Shown one piece after another: positions 25,018 to 32,817 of a stretch of 41,693 nt of DNA (positions are counted from its first letter, which is position 1; the number at the start of each line of letters is the position of its first letter). The translations under genes were made by a program, and so were the position numbers. The notes beneath the pieces are model-generated. The model searched no databases. It saw nothing but the letters and a program-made list of their open reading frames with translations, and had not been told where the DNA came from. Source of the DNA: CAHJXF01 sp038254545 (GTDB lineage: Bacteria > Pseudomonadota > Gammaproteobacteria > Burkholderiales > Burkholderiaceae_D); the NCBI GenBank assembly GCA_038254545.1, contig JBBSGB010000033.1:1-41693 (forward strand), in the 5' to 3' direction.

Positions 25018-25971
25018 ATGCGCAAACCCGCGAAGAATCTCTCTGCCGTTCCGGCAAGACGCGGCGAAGCGGCGCCTCGCGCGTTCGCGCGCCTGCCGCT
25101 GAACGCGTTGCGGGTGTTCGAAGCGATCGCGCGAACCGGATCGATGGCGCGTGCGGCCGAATTTCTCAATGTTCAGCCGTCGGCCGTCAGCATGCAGTTG
25201 AAGCTGCTGCAGGCGCATGCCGGCCGTCCGCTTTGGAACAAGGAGGGCCGCGGTATCGCGCTCACTCCCGACGGCGCGGCGCTGGCTGCAGAGATCGGCG
25301 CGGGCCTCGGCCAGATCGAAGGCGCGCTACGGGCCTTGCGGATCGCGGCGCGCAGCGAGCCGATCGTGCTGTCAGTGCTTCCGAACTTCCTCAATACCTG
25401 GCTGCTGCCGCGGCTCGCGCAACTGGAAGCCGACCTGCCCGATCTCGATCTGCGCTTGCACAGCGGAAACGATCCGGTCGAGCTCGGTGCAGGCGGCGCG
25501 GATGCGGCCGTGCGCCTCGGTCCGGGCCGCTGGGCGGGCACGCGCGTCGAGAAGCTGGCAGCGGAGTGGATCGTTCCCGTCTGCGCGCCGGCCGAACTGG
25601 CGCGCGCCGGCGCAATCGAGCCGGGCGCGTGGCCGCATCGTCATCGGCTGATTCACAACAGCGTCGATCCGTGGAGCTTGTGGGCCGATCACGAACCGCC
25701 GGGCCTCGTCAAACGACTGATGCTCGACGACGCGCTCGCCGCCTTGCTCGCCGCAGAGAACGGGCAGGGCTTGGCGCTGGTGCGCGCCAGCGTCGCGGCC
25801 GACCGACTCGCGCGCGGCGCAGTCGTGCAAGCCGGACCGCGCCTGCCGTATCGCTATGCGTTCTATTTCGTCACGCCGCGGCAACCGCGACGATCCGAAG
25901 TGGCGACACCTCTCGATGCGCTCAAGCGCTGGCTGCGGCGCGCGATGCGACTCAGACGGCTGGACGACTGA
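25018..25971 (+). CDS. LysR-family transcriptional regulator
   Basis: 317-aa regulator. An N-terminal extension of about 25 residues precedes the winged helix-turn-helix (LPLNALRVFEAIARTGS, ARAAEFLNVQPSAVSMQLKL). The two-lobed effector domain follows from about residue 110 (PIVLSVLPNFLNTWLLPRL, DLRLHSGNDPVELGAGGADA, VRLGPGRW). This GcvA-like subgroup usually controls a divergent operon, here the SnoaL-PNPOx-amidase genes. No clear Shine-Dalgarno precedes the ATG, so the start may be slightly internal. Its last 25 codons recur as a remnant at 22202-22299. Confidence 0.92.
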   Translation: MRKPAKNLSAVPARRGEAAPRAFARLPLNALRVFEAIARTGSMARAAEFLNVQPSAVSMQLKLLQAHAGRPLWNKEGRGIALTPDGAALAAEIGAGLGQIEGALRALRIAARSEPIVLSVLPNFLNTWLLPRLAQLEADLPDLDLRLHSGNDPVELGAGGADAAVRLGPGRWAGTRVEKLAAEWIVPVCAPAELARAGAIEPGAWPHRHRLIHNSVDPWSLWADHEPPGLVKRLMLDDALAALLAAENGQGLALVRASVAADRLARGAVVQAGPRLPYRYAFYFVTPRQPRRSEVATPLDALKRWLRRAMRLRRLDD

Positions 25972-25976
25972 TCGGG

Positions 25977-26019
25977 TTCATGGGAAATGCGTCGCGCGAG
26001 CGTCGTTTCCCAACATGAA
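25977..26019. terminator. Inverted repeat between convergent LysR and dehydrogenase genes
   Basis: TTCATGGGAAA (25977-25987) pairs with TTTCCC-AAC-ATGAA (26006-26019) to give 11 bp with a 3-base bulge and an 18-base GC-rich loop. It sits 5 bp after the LysR stop and 56 bp from the convergent dehydrogenase stop. It could serve as a bidirectional terminator. Confidence 0.5.
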
Positions 26020-26074
26020 TTCGCGCATGCGACCCATTGCCGCCCTTCGCGCTTTACGGTTTCGGGCGAGCTCA

Positions 26075-27751
26075 TCACCGTTTCGAGATCTCGTAGAGAT
26101 TGCCCCGGGTCAGCGAGAGCACGTAGAGGTGACCATTCGGTCCGGTCTGGATGTCGGTGACGATCCCGAAGTTCGTGCCAAGGAGGATCGTCGATTGCTC
26201 GGTGAAGTAGTCCTCGTGGGCAAGGTTATCGGCAACGCGGTCCTCGAGCGCGGGATCGTCGACGGCGATCTTCTGCCGGTTCCCCGTGAGACGGAAGCGG
26301 AACAGCTCTCCATGGCTCGCATTGCGGACTGCCGGGTCCGTTCCTTCCTGCATGCCGGTGAGGTCTCGATCCACGGCCGTCCCGACGATCAGGTCGCCGT
26401 CATATTGCTTTCCGAGGGCTTGGCCCTTGACGAACCCGATGCCGGCGGGAGAAATGACGTGCTTCCAGCTGAACATCGGGTCGCCGTAGTGCGCGCCTGG
26501 CAGCATGTACAGGCGCGAGGATGCATCCCCGGGCGAGTTGGCGATGTTGTCGGCGAGATAGCGCCTCTGCTGCAGCCCGATCGGTCCGCCGCCTGCATTG
26601 AGTCCAACCGCGAGTTCGATCGACTTGAAGTCGGGAACCCTCGTGAGCGGACCCATGACCTGGATCCAGCCCGCGTTCGAGCCAGCCGTAACCAGGCCGA
26701 TCTCGTCGAAAGAGCGGCCTCCGTTCTCCTGCATCCACAGGCCGCCGCTGTAGGGGTCTATGGCCATGCCGAAGCTGTTGCGACGTCCGTAGCTGAAGAC
26801 CTTCTGGATGTTCGCGCCGACCTCGCCGCCCATCTGCGCGCCGGCCGCCCAGAACGGGTTGTCGGTCGGCGTCGAGCCATCGTCATTGAGCCGCAGGACC
26901 ACGCCCGTGAGGTGAGCGTTGTCGGGCGCCGGGCCACCGAACTCGTCATCCTGGACATTGCCGTTGAAGGTCCACTGCGTCGCGACATTCGGGAGAGCCC
27001 GAATCTGGGCAAGCGTGAGGTTCTGCATGTTTCCTCGCCGCCCGTTGTCGCCGATGAAGACGTAGAGCTTTCCGTCGCGGCCGAACACGATCTTGCCGCC
27101 ATTGTGGTTGCCGTTCCGCAGGGCCGGAATGGTCGGGTCATTCACCTCGGTCTGGAGGGCGTGCAGCCGAACGAGGTTCTTGTCGAACGTCAATGAACCA
27201 TTGTTCGCCGGCGACCAGGTGAATTGATCCAGGCGGTTGCCGAGCAGCGGCGTCGCGAGCGCTGTGCCGGTATCTCCGACGTACGAGGGCACGAGACCGT
27301 TGGGCCCGCCGCCGGCCGGATAGTCCACGCTGGTTCGCTCGGTATGATAAAGATAGACCTTCGGGGTATTCGGGAAATCGGGGTGCAGAGCGATCCCGAG
27401 CAGGCCGCGCTCGCTGAAGTTGTTGACAGAAAGGTCGAGGACGACTTTGAGCACCGCGCCGGTCTTGAGGTCGACTCTTTTCACCTGTCCGGTCTGCTTC
27501 TCGAGGACGAGGGCGTCGGAGGGCCCGATGAAGGCCATGCCGGTCACCGCGCCCAGGTTGTTGGCGGCGACGCGCAGCGACAGAGTCGGATCGACCAGTG
27601 CTTGCGCAGCCGCTTGAGGCGTGGCGGCAACCACTGCCACGGCAAGGGCAACCCCACGAACCAGGGTAAGCGCGTGAACTGTCGGTCGATCAATTCCGAT
27701 GGATACAGAAAGCAATTTGGCCGCAGCACGGCGAAGAGTCGGTTGTGTCAT
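26075..27751 (-). CDS. Secreted PQQ-dependent sugar dehydrogenase-like protein
   Basis: 558-aa protein of the soluble glucose/sorbosone dehydrogenase (GSDH) beta-propeller family, which oxidises sugars or alcohols with PQQ in the periplasm. After a long exported N-terminus (hydrophobic VRGVALAVAVVAATPQAAAQ) come GAVTGMAFIGPSDALVLEK and ERGLLGIALHPDFPN, where the histidine matches the family's catalytic base. Then follow GNHNGGKIVFGRDGKLYVFI, SYGRRNSFGMAIDPYSGGLW (propeller blade with the RN-x-F motif) and a final blade GHLYVLSLTRGNLYEI. Several inserts make it longer than the roughly 350-480 aa of typical members. The ATG has AAAGGAGAT in front. No pqq synthesis genes are in the window, so the cofactor must come from elsewhere. 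Confidence 0.87.
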   Translation of the reverse strand: MTQPTLRRAAAKLLSVSIGIDRPTVHALTLVRGVALAVAVVAATPQAAAQALVDPTLSLRVAANNLGAVTGMAFIGPSDALVLEKQTGQVKRVDLKTGAVLKVVLDLSVNNFSERGLLGIALHPDFPNTPKVYLYHTERTSVDYPAGGGPNGLVPSYVGDTGTALATPLLGNRLDQFTWSPANNGSLTFDKNLVRLHALQTEVNDPTIPALRNGNHNGGKIVFGRDGKLYVFIGDNGRRGNMQNLTLAQIRALPNVATQWTFNGNVQDDEFGGPAPDNAHLTGVVLRLNDDGSTPTDNPFWAAGAQMGGEVGANIQKVFSYGRRNSFGMAIDPYSGGLWMQENGGRSFDEIGLVTAGSNAGWIQVMGPLTRVPDFKSIELAVGLNAGGGPIGLQQRRYLADNIANSPGDASSRLYMLPGAHYGDPMFSWKHVISPAGIGFVKGQALGKQYDGDLIVGTAVDRDLTGMQEGTDPAVRNASHGELFRFRLTGNRQKIAVDDPALEDRVADNLAHEDYFTEQSTILLGTNFGIVTDIQTGPNGHLYVLSLTRGNLYEISKR

Positions 27752-28024
27752 GTGATCTCCTTTGGCGGCGCAATGACTGTTTGTGCGGGACCGGCCACAG
27801 GCGCGCGGCGCGCCTGCGGATGTTTTATGGACGGCCTTACCCTCCTTTTTATTCCCGACGAAGCGACGCCTTCACACGGCTCCGCCAAGACTTCGTCGCC
27901 AAAGCAGTTGCGCGCACATATGCAAGGTCGTCGATGACCATCCGGAGGGAGATTGCATCCCGGCGTGTAGACCAGCTTGTTGGAGGTCGCGGCGCCGTTG
28001 GTGAGTGGGGCGGAACGTGAAACC
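27752..28024. other. Gene-free stretch upstream of the dehydrogenase
   Basis: About 270 bp between the dehydrogenase start and the hairpin behind the transporter gene. I see the dehydrogenase ribosome-binding site next to its start and short palindromes such as GGCGCGC-GGCGCGCC near 27800. No convincing gene is present; short open frames here overlap one another and lack ribosome-binding sites. The dehydrogenase promoter probably lies here but I cannot place it. Confidence 0.5.
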
Positions 28025-28054
28025 GTGTGGCGCCCCTCGGGGCCGGCGCCACAC
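28025..28054 (-). terminator. Strong hairpin after the nucleoside transporter gene
   Basis: GTGTGGCGCC and GGCGCCACAC form a perfect 10-bp stem with a 10-base loop (itself able to pair CC/GG), 22 bp beyond the transporter stop. On the minus strand it is followed by GGTTTCACGTT, a weak T-tract, so it is a probable but imperfect intrinsic terminator. Confidence 0.65.
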
Positions 28055-28075
28055 CTCGAAGATGGAATCAGCGAC

Positions 28076-29353
28076 TCAGGCGAGGCCGATGAAGAGCCCC
28101 GCGATCGTCGCGCTCATCAGGTTTGAAAGCGTCCCCGCCGCAACCACACGCAGCCCATAACGCGCGACCTCGGAACGCAGCGACGGCAGGATCGCGCCGA
28201 AGGCTCCCGCAAGGATCGCGATCGACGAAAAATTCGCGAAGCCGCAAAGCGCGAACGACATGATCGCGATCGTCTTCGGGTCGAGAACGTGAAGCCCCGC
28301 CGCGGCGACGGTGGCCGCGTCCTTGAGATAGGGCGCGAGGCCGATGTAAGCGACGAATTCGTTCAGGATCAACTTCTGCCCGAGCAGGTTGCCGGCGATG
28401 CCGGCCGATTCCCACGGCACGCCGATCATCCATGCAATCGGCGCGAACACCGCGCCCATCAGTGCTTCGAGATTCCACTCGGGATGGCCGAACCAACCCA
28501 TGATGCCGCCCATCATGCCGTTCAAGAGTGCGATCAGGCCGACGAAGGCGAGCACCATCGCGCCCACGTTGACCGCAATCTTCAAGCCGATCGCCGCGCC
28601 GCCGGCTGCCGCATCCATCACGTTGGCGGGGCGCACGTCTTCGAACTGGAGGTTGTCGAACGCGATGTGCGAGGGCTCGGTCGACGGACAGATGATCTTC
28701 GCGAACAGGAGGCCGCCGGGCACCGCCATGAACGACGCGGCGATCAGGTACTCGAGCCGCACGCCGAGTCCCGCATAACCTGCGAGCACCGAGCCTGCAA
28801 CGGACGCCATGCCGCTCGCCATGATCGCGAACAATTCGGGGCCGCGCAGTTGATGCACGAACGGCTTGACCGCCGCGGGCATTTCACTCTGGCCGAGAAA
28901 GATCGTCGCGACCGCCGAGAACGATTCGATCTTCGACACGCCGATCACTTTCTGAAACAGCGTGCCGAGACCGCTGACGATCCAGCGCATGATGCCGATG
29001 TGATACAGCACCGAGATCAGCGCGGTCACGAAGATGATCGCCGGCAGCACGCGCAACGCGAAGACGAAGCCGAGCCCGCCGAACAGCTCGAACATCTTCG
29101 GCGACACCAGGCCCGCGAACATGAACTCGATGCCCTTGTTGCCGTACGAGAGAATGTTGTTGACGCCGATCGCGGCGCCCGCGAGCGCGCTCTTGCCGAG
29201 CGGCACGAACAGGATCAGCGCACCGATCGCCAACTGCATCGCGAGCGCGGCGAACACGACGCGCGGCCGTATCGCGCGCCGATTCATCGACAATAGCCAC
29301 GCGATGACCAAGAGCCCCGCGATGCCGCCGATGCTGCGCACGACTTCGGTCAT
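28076..29353 (-). CDS. nupC: Concentrative nucleoside transporter (NupC/CNT family)
   Basis: 425-aa inner-membrane symporter of the CNT family, importing nucleosides with H+ or Na+. It has an N-terminal three-helix gate domain (Nucleos_tra2_N, IAGLLVIAWLLSMNRRAI), a gate region and the C-terminal core. Signature segments are ATIFLGQSEMPAAVKPF (the GQSE nucleoside-binding hairpin), ASGMASVAGSVLAGYAGLG, GQKLILNEFVAYIGL and FALCGFANFSSIAI. All key core motifs are present at the usual family length. The start has AGGGAA upstream. It is divergent from cdd with 42 bp between them, so the two probably share a regulatory region. Confidence 0.94.
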   Translation of the reverse strand: MTEVVRSIGGIAGLLVIAWLLSMNRRAIRPRVVFAALAMQLAIGALILFVPLGKSALAGAAIGVNNILSYGNKGIEFMFAGLVSPKMFELFGGLGFVFALRVLPAIIFVTALISVLYHIGIMRWIVSGLGTLFQKVIGVSKIESFSAVATIFLGQSEMPAAVKPFVHQLRGPELFAIMASGMASVAGSVLAGYAGLGVRLEYLIAASFMAVPGGLLFAKIICPSTEPSHIAFDNLQFEDVRPANVMDAAAGGAAIGLKIAVNVGAMVLAFVGLIALLNGMMGGIMGWFGHPEWNLEALMGAVFAPIAWMIGVPWESAGIAGNLLGQKLILNEFVAYIGLAPYLKDAATVAAAGLHVLDPKTIAIMSFALCGFANFSSIAILAGAFGAILPSLRSEVARYGLRVVAAGTLSNLMSATIAGLFIGLA

Positions 29354-29395
29354 GATGTTTCCCTGATCTGTTCTTATTGAAGCGCCGCATCATAG

Positions 29396-29818
29396 ATGAA
29401 GCCCCTCGAATCGAATTCGCTGACGTCGCAACAAAGCGAAGCATTGATGACCGCTGCGCGCGAGGCGAGCGCGCGTGCGTATGCGCCCTATAGCCGTTTC
29501 CATGTGGGCGCCGCCGTGCTAGCCGACGACGGGCGCGTTTTTACGGCGGCCAACGTCGAGAACGCGTCGTATGGATTGACTTCGTGTGCCGAGCGCAATG
29601 CGATCTTCGCGGCGGTGTCGGCGGGCGCACGACGCATCGTTGGCGTGGCGATCCACACCCCGACCGCGCAGCCGGTGTCGCCGTGTGGGGCATGCCGGCA
29701 GGTCATTCAGGAGTTCGGTCCCGACGCGACAGTGGTGAGTTGTTGTGACGGCGACGGATGCAGCAGTTGGAGCGTCGAGGAGCTGTTGCCAGGCGCGTTC
29801 GGGGCGAAGGATTTGTAG
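29396..29818 (+). CDS. cdd: Cytidine deaminase
   Basis: 140-aa homotetrameric zinc enzyme that converts cytidine or deoxycytidine to uridine or deoxyuridine. Zinc ligands and base are in place: Cys64 and Glu66 in LTSCAERNAI, Cys97 and Cys100 in SPCGACRQVI. The substrate segments SRFHVGAAV and NVENASYG are also intact. The length matches the short single-domain bacterial type rather than the roughly 294-aa E. coli enzyme. It is divergent from the nucleoside transporter gene, a sensible salvage pair with deoA at 19124-20491. It converges on ydfG with 16 bp between stops. Confidence 0.95.
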   Translation: MKPLESNSLTSQQSEALMTAAREASARAYAPYSRFHVGAAVLADDGRVFTAANVENASYGLTSCAERNAIFAAVSAGARRIVGVAIHTPTAQPVSPCGACRQVIQEFGPDATVVSCCDGDGCSSWSVEELLPGAFGAKDL

Positions 29819-29834
29819 CGAAGCGATCGACTCC

Positions 29835-30581
29835 TCAAGTCCTTTTTACGGTGAGGGCTGCGAACGCCTGGCACACCGGCATCATCTGCACGACGTTGAT
29901 GTTGACGTGCGCCGGACGCGTCGTGACCCAGAAGACGGCGTCGGCGATGTCTTCTGAGGTCAGGGGTTGCGTGCCATCGTAGAATTTGGAGGCGCGTTCG
30001 TCATCGCCTTTGAAGCGCACGTTGGAGAACTCCGTGCCGCCGGCAAGCCCGGGCTCGACGTTGGTGACGCGCACCGGCGTGCCCAGCAGGTCCGAGCGCA
30101 GGTTGAGATTGAAATGCGCAACGAAGGCTTTGGTCGCGCCATAGACGTTGCCGCCGGGGTACGGGTAGTGTCCGGCGACCGAACCGATGTTGACGATATG
30201 GCCGCGACCGCGATCGACCATGCCGGGCAGGAGCGCGCGCGTCATGCGTGTGAGCCCCTTGATATTGGTGTCGATCATCGTTTCCCAATCGTCGAGCGCG
30301 GCCCGCTGCGCAGGCTCGAGCCCGAGCGCGAGTCCGGCGTTGTTGACGAGCACGTCCACATCGGCGAAGTCCTCGGGCAATTGCTTGACGATGGACTCGG
30401 TCGCAGCCCGATCGGTGATGTCGAGCACCAGTGGATAGACCGCGTCGCCGAGTTCGGCAACCAGGACGGCGAGCCGCTCGCTGCGACGACCGGACGCGAC
30501 GACCTTGTGACCCTCCTGAACGAACTTGCGCGTGATGGCGGCGCCGAAGCCGGCGGTGGCGCCTGTGACGAAGACGATCAT
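29835..30581 (-). CDS. ydfG: NADP-dependent 3-hydroxy acid dehydrogenase (YdfG-type SDR)
   Basis: 248-aa short-chain dehydrogenase very close to E. coli YdfG, which oxidises serine, L-allo-threonine and 3-hydroxy acids. It is also the enzyme assigned to reducing malonic semialdehyde. The cofactor loop TGATAGFG is at residues 6-13, NNAG at 80-83, and the catalytic Ser134, Tyr147 and Lys151 are in NIGSVAG and VYGATKAF. YdfG-specific segments EDWETMIDTN-like (DDWETMIDTNIKGL), EPGLAGGTEFSNVRFKGDD and AHVNINVVQMMPV are all present. An ATG 10 codons earlier is in frame but lies outside the homology. Confidence 0.94.
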   Translation of the reverse strand: MIVFVTGATAGFGAAITRKFVQEGHKVVASGRRSERLAVLVAELGDAVYPLVLDITDRAATESIVKQLPEDFADVDVLVNNAGLALGLEPAQRAALDDWETMIDTNIKGLTRMTRALLPGMVDRGRGHIVNIGSVAGHYPYPGGNVYGATKAFVAHFNLNLRSDLLGTPVRVTNVEPGLAGGTEFSNVRFKGDDERASKFYDGTQPLTSEDIADAVFWVTTRPAHVNINVVQMMPVCQAFAALTVKRT

Positions 30582-30653
30582 GCGAAGCCTCTGCGAAATG
30601 GGAGGGCGCATTGTCGCAAATCACGGATGCGTCCGGCTGATGCGGCGAGTGCT

Positions 30654-30681
30654 TTGTTCCGGCGCGACTGCTTGGTACACT
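30654..30681 (+). promoter_or_regulatory. Candidate sigma-70 promoter for glyA
   Basis: TTGTTC (30654-30659), 16 bases, TACACT (30676-30681): a good -35/-10 pair in the ydfG/glyA divergent gap. Transcription from here would leave a leader of about 285 nt before glyA. Confidence 0.45.
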
Positions 30682-30689
30682 CGCGCCAC

Positions 30690-30971
30690 ATTCCATTCCG
30701 CGTGACTGGCGATGGACACGATCCTTGAAGCATCAAGCATCGCGTCAAGGTGGTGCAGTGTCTTAAACGCACCGGGGAGCGCGGAAAAAGCGAGAGGCTC
30801 ATTCAACACCGAGCGTTCGCAGCCGATCGCCTGGGCAGCCGAGAATGACGTGCAAGCGCACGGCTGCCGCGACGCCTCGCATTTCTTTTATTGCGTCACG
30901 CGCTCCCGTCCGATTGCGATTTGTCATCCACGGGCGCCCGCTTTGCCGGCGCCCTTACCGAGGACCGCGTC
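30690..30971 (+). other. Long glyA leader with several hairpins
   Basis: About 280 bp between the candidate promoter and the glyA start. Stems visible by eye are CTTGA-AGCA-TCAAG (30724-30737), GGTGC-N12-GCACC (30752-30773) and a perfect 7-bp GGGCGCC-N9-GGCGCCC (30932-30954). The last one lies 6 bp before the AGGA ribosome-binding site. I could not match it to a glycine, SAM or tetrahydrofolate riboswitch consensus. The final stem could block the ribosome-binding site. No gene is seen here. Confidence 0.4.
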
Positions 30972-32216
30972 ATGTTCGAACGCCAGCGCACCATCGCAAA
31001 TACCGATCCCGAGATCTGGTCGGCCATCACTAACGAGAACCGTCGGCAGGAAGATCACATCGAGTTGATCGCTTCGGAAAACTATACGAGCCCGGCGGTG
31101 ATGCAGGCGCAGGGCAGCCAACTCACCAACAAGTACGCCGAAGGCTATCCCGGCAAGCGCTACTACGGCGGTTGTGAATTCGTCGACGTGGTCGAGACGC
31201 TGGCGATCGAGCGCGCCAAATCCCTGTTCGGCGCCGAGGCCGCCAACGTACAGCCGAACTCGGGCTCGCAGGCGAATCAGGCGGTGTTCTTCGCGCTGAT
31301 GAAACCGGGCGACACCTTCCTCGGCATGAGCCTCGCCGAAGGTGGCCACCACACGCACGGCATGGCGCTCAACATGAGCGGCAAGTGGTTCAAGCCGGTC
31401 AGCTACGGGCTCGACAAGAACGAGGCGATCGACTACGAGCAGGTCGAGCGCCTCGCGCATGAACACAAGCCCAAGCTGATCCTCGCGGGCGCATCGGCCT
31501 ACAGTCTGCGCATCGACTTCGAGCGCTTCGCGAAGATCGCGAAGGACACAGGTGCGTACTTCATGGTCGATGTCGCGCACTACGCGGGCTTGGTCGCAGC
31601 CGGCGTCTATCCGAATCCCGTGCCGCACGCGGACGTGGTGACGACCACCACCCACAAGAGCCTGCGCGGCCCGCGCGGCGGCATCATCCTGATGAAGGAA
31701 GAGCACGCCAAGGCGCTCAACTCGGCGATCTTTCCGGGCATCCAGGGTGGCCCGTTGATGCACGTGATCGCGGGCAAGGCGATCGCGCTGAAGGAAGCGG
31801 CCGAGCCCGCGTTCAAGGTCTATCAACAGCAGGTTGTCAAGAATGCCGATGCGCTCGCGAAGACGCTGATCGCACGAGGTCTCCGCATCGTGTCGGGCAG
31901 GACCGAAAGCCACGTGATGCTGGTGGACCTGCGTGCAAAGAAGATTACCGGCAAGGATGCCGAGCGCGTGCTGGGCGACGCGCACCTGACGGTCAACAAG
32001 AACGCCATTCCCAACGACCCCGAGAAGCCGTTCGTGACCAGCGGCATTCGTCTGGGCAGCCCCGCGATGACCACGCGCGGCTTCGGAATCGCCGAGGCCG
32101 AACAGGTCGGGTATCTGATTGCCGATGTGCTCGATGCGCCCGGCGATGCGGCGAACATCGCGACGGTGCGTGAGAAGGTGGCCGTACTGACGAAGCGCTT
32201 TCCCGTGTATGGCTAA
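30972..32216 (+). CDS. glyA: Serine hydroxymethyltransferase
   Basis: 414-aa PLP enzyme that interconverts serine plus tetrahydrofolate with glycine plus 5,10-methylene-tetrahydrofolate, the main source of one-carbon units. The PLP lysine is Lys229 in VTTTTHKSLRGPRGG; other motifs are LIASENYTSPAV, NKYAEGYPGKRYYGG, QPNSGSQANQAV and HYAGLVAAGVYPNP. The length is that of the family. The chosen ATG has AGGA upstream and starts the homology (MFERQRTIANTDPEIW). An earlier ATG at 30891 lies in the leader. In betaproteobacteria glyA is usually followed by nrdR; here about 1.7 kb intervenes. Confidence 0.97.
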   Translation: MFERQRTIANTDPEIWSAITNENRRQEDHIELIASENYTSPAVMQAQGSQLTNKYAEGYPGKRYYGGCEFVDVVETLAIERAKSLFGAEAANVQPNSGSQANQAVFFALMKPGDTFLGMSLAEGGHHTHGMALNMSGKWFKPVSYGLDKNEAIDYEQVERLAHEHKPKLILAGASAYSLRIDFERFAKIAKDTGAYFMVDVAHYAGLVAAGVYPNPVPHADVVTTTTHKSLRGPRGGIILMKEEHAKALNSAIFPGIQGGPLMHVIAGKAIALKEAAEPAFKVYQQQVVKNADALAKTLIARGLRIVSGRTESHVMLVDLRAKKITGKDAERVLGDAHLTVNKNAIPNDPEKPFVTSGIRLGSPAMTTRGFGIAEAEQVGYLIADVLDAPGDAANIATVREKVAVLTKRFPVYG

Positions 32217-32463
32217 GCCGTCGTCCCTGCAAAAGCAGATGGGCTCGGGCCATTTGAATCGAGTGGCTCTCACGTGTTGGCACCCTTTACACTTCGCGCG
32301 CTGTAGCACGCTATCTCGTCATCCAACGTGATCAAATTCATGTCTTTTTTTCGATGGCATTAAACTTGCCTGATGACGCTTTCTTCAAGAAGTCGGCTTG
32401 AGCCACCCAAGATGGCGCGCTTTGAGAGCAGCCTGCCGGTGGCGCGACGAATCGGAGGTGAGC
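32217..32463. other. glyA downstream region
   Basis: About 250 bp without a gene. No strong intrinsic terminator follows glyA. A T-run (about 32345-32351) and the candidate sigma-54 promoter are the only notable signals. Confidence 0.5.
32355..32369 (+). promoter_or_regulatory. Candidate sigma-54 (-24/-12) promoter
   Basis: TGGCAT-N5-TTGC has the invariant GG (32356-32357) and GC (32368-32369) exactly 10 bases apart, as RpoN promoters require. TGGCA and TTGC both match consensus. A seven-T run lies just upstream. It sits about 95 bp before the small gene at 32464. One short motif can occur by chance, and no enhancer site was identified. Confidence 0.45.
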
Positions 32464-32652
32464 ATGGACGGAAACCTGAATGGCCCAAAGCGCTTCCACT
32501 GGGCCGCATGGGCGTTTTCCTTGGTCCTTTTTTTCGCCGCTGCACCGACGACCGCGGGGGTGCTCTCGACGAGCGACGTGCTCTCGCGAACCGGCCAGAG
32601 TATCGAGGCTTGGGGGGGCGACCTGGTGGCAATGGGCGTTTGTTCATCTTGA
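32464..32652 (+). CDS. Small membrane/exported peptide, 62 aa
   Basis: Predicted peptide begins MDGNLNGPKRFHWAAWAFSL and has a hydrophobic core WAAWAFSLVLFFAAAPTTAG. This looks like a signal peptide or single membrane helix. About 28 residues follow (VLSTSDVLSRTGQSIEAWGG to the end). The ATG has an excellent GGAGGTGA ribosome-binding site, which is the main evidence that it is translated. It could be a truncated gene, since the mature part ends abruptly (MGVCSS). It lies downstream of the candidate sigma-54 promoter and 165 bp before the ATPase gene. No family recognised. Confidence 0.5.
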   Translation: MDGNLNGPKRFHWAAWAFSLVLFFAAAPTTAGVLSTSDVLSRTGQSIEAWGGDLVAMGVCSS

Positions 32653-32817
32653 AGTGCTCGGCGACATCACGGGAGAATTCGGACATCTGGGCAATGTCGG
32701 TGGCCCGCCGATTCGGACCTCGCGCTTGCAAAGACGCTGATACTCCTCCGCGTTTGTCGTCCATTGTCCTACCTGCAGCAATTGCTGTTTTGACGACAAC
32801 GAACGACAATGCGGTGA

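Noticed and set aside
28289..29296. 335-codon plus-strand frame inside the transporter gene
   Set aside because: His/Arg/Asp-rich shadow of hydrophobic codons; the transporter motifs are unmistakable.
30690..30971. Glycine riboswitch in the glyA leader
   Set aside because: GAGAGG and ACCGAG occur, but the paired consensus blocks and tandem layout of the glycine aptamer are missing.
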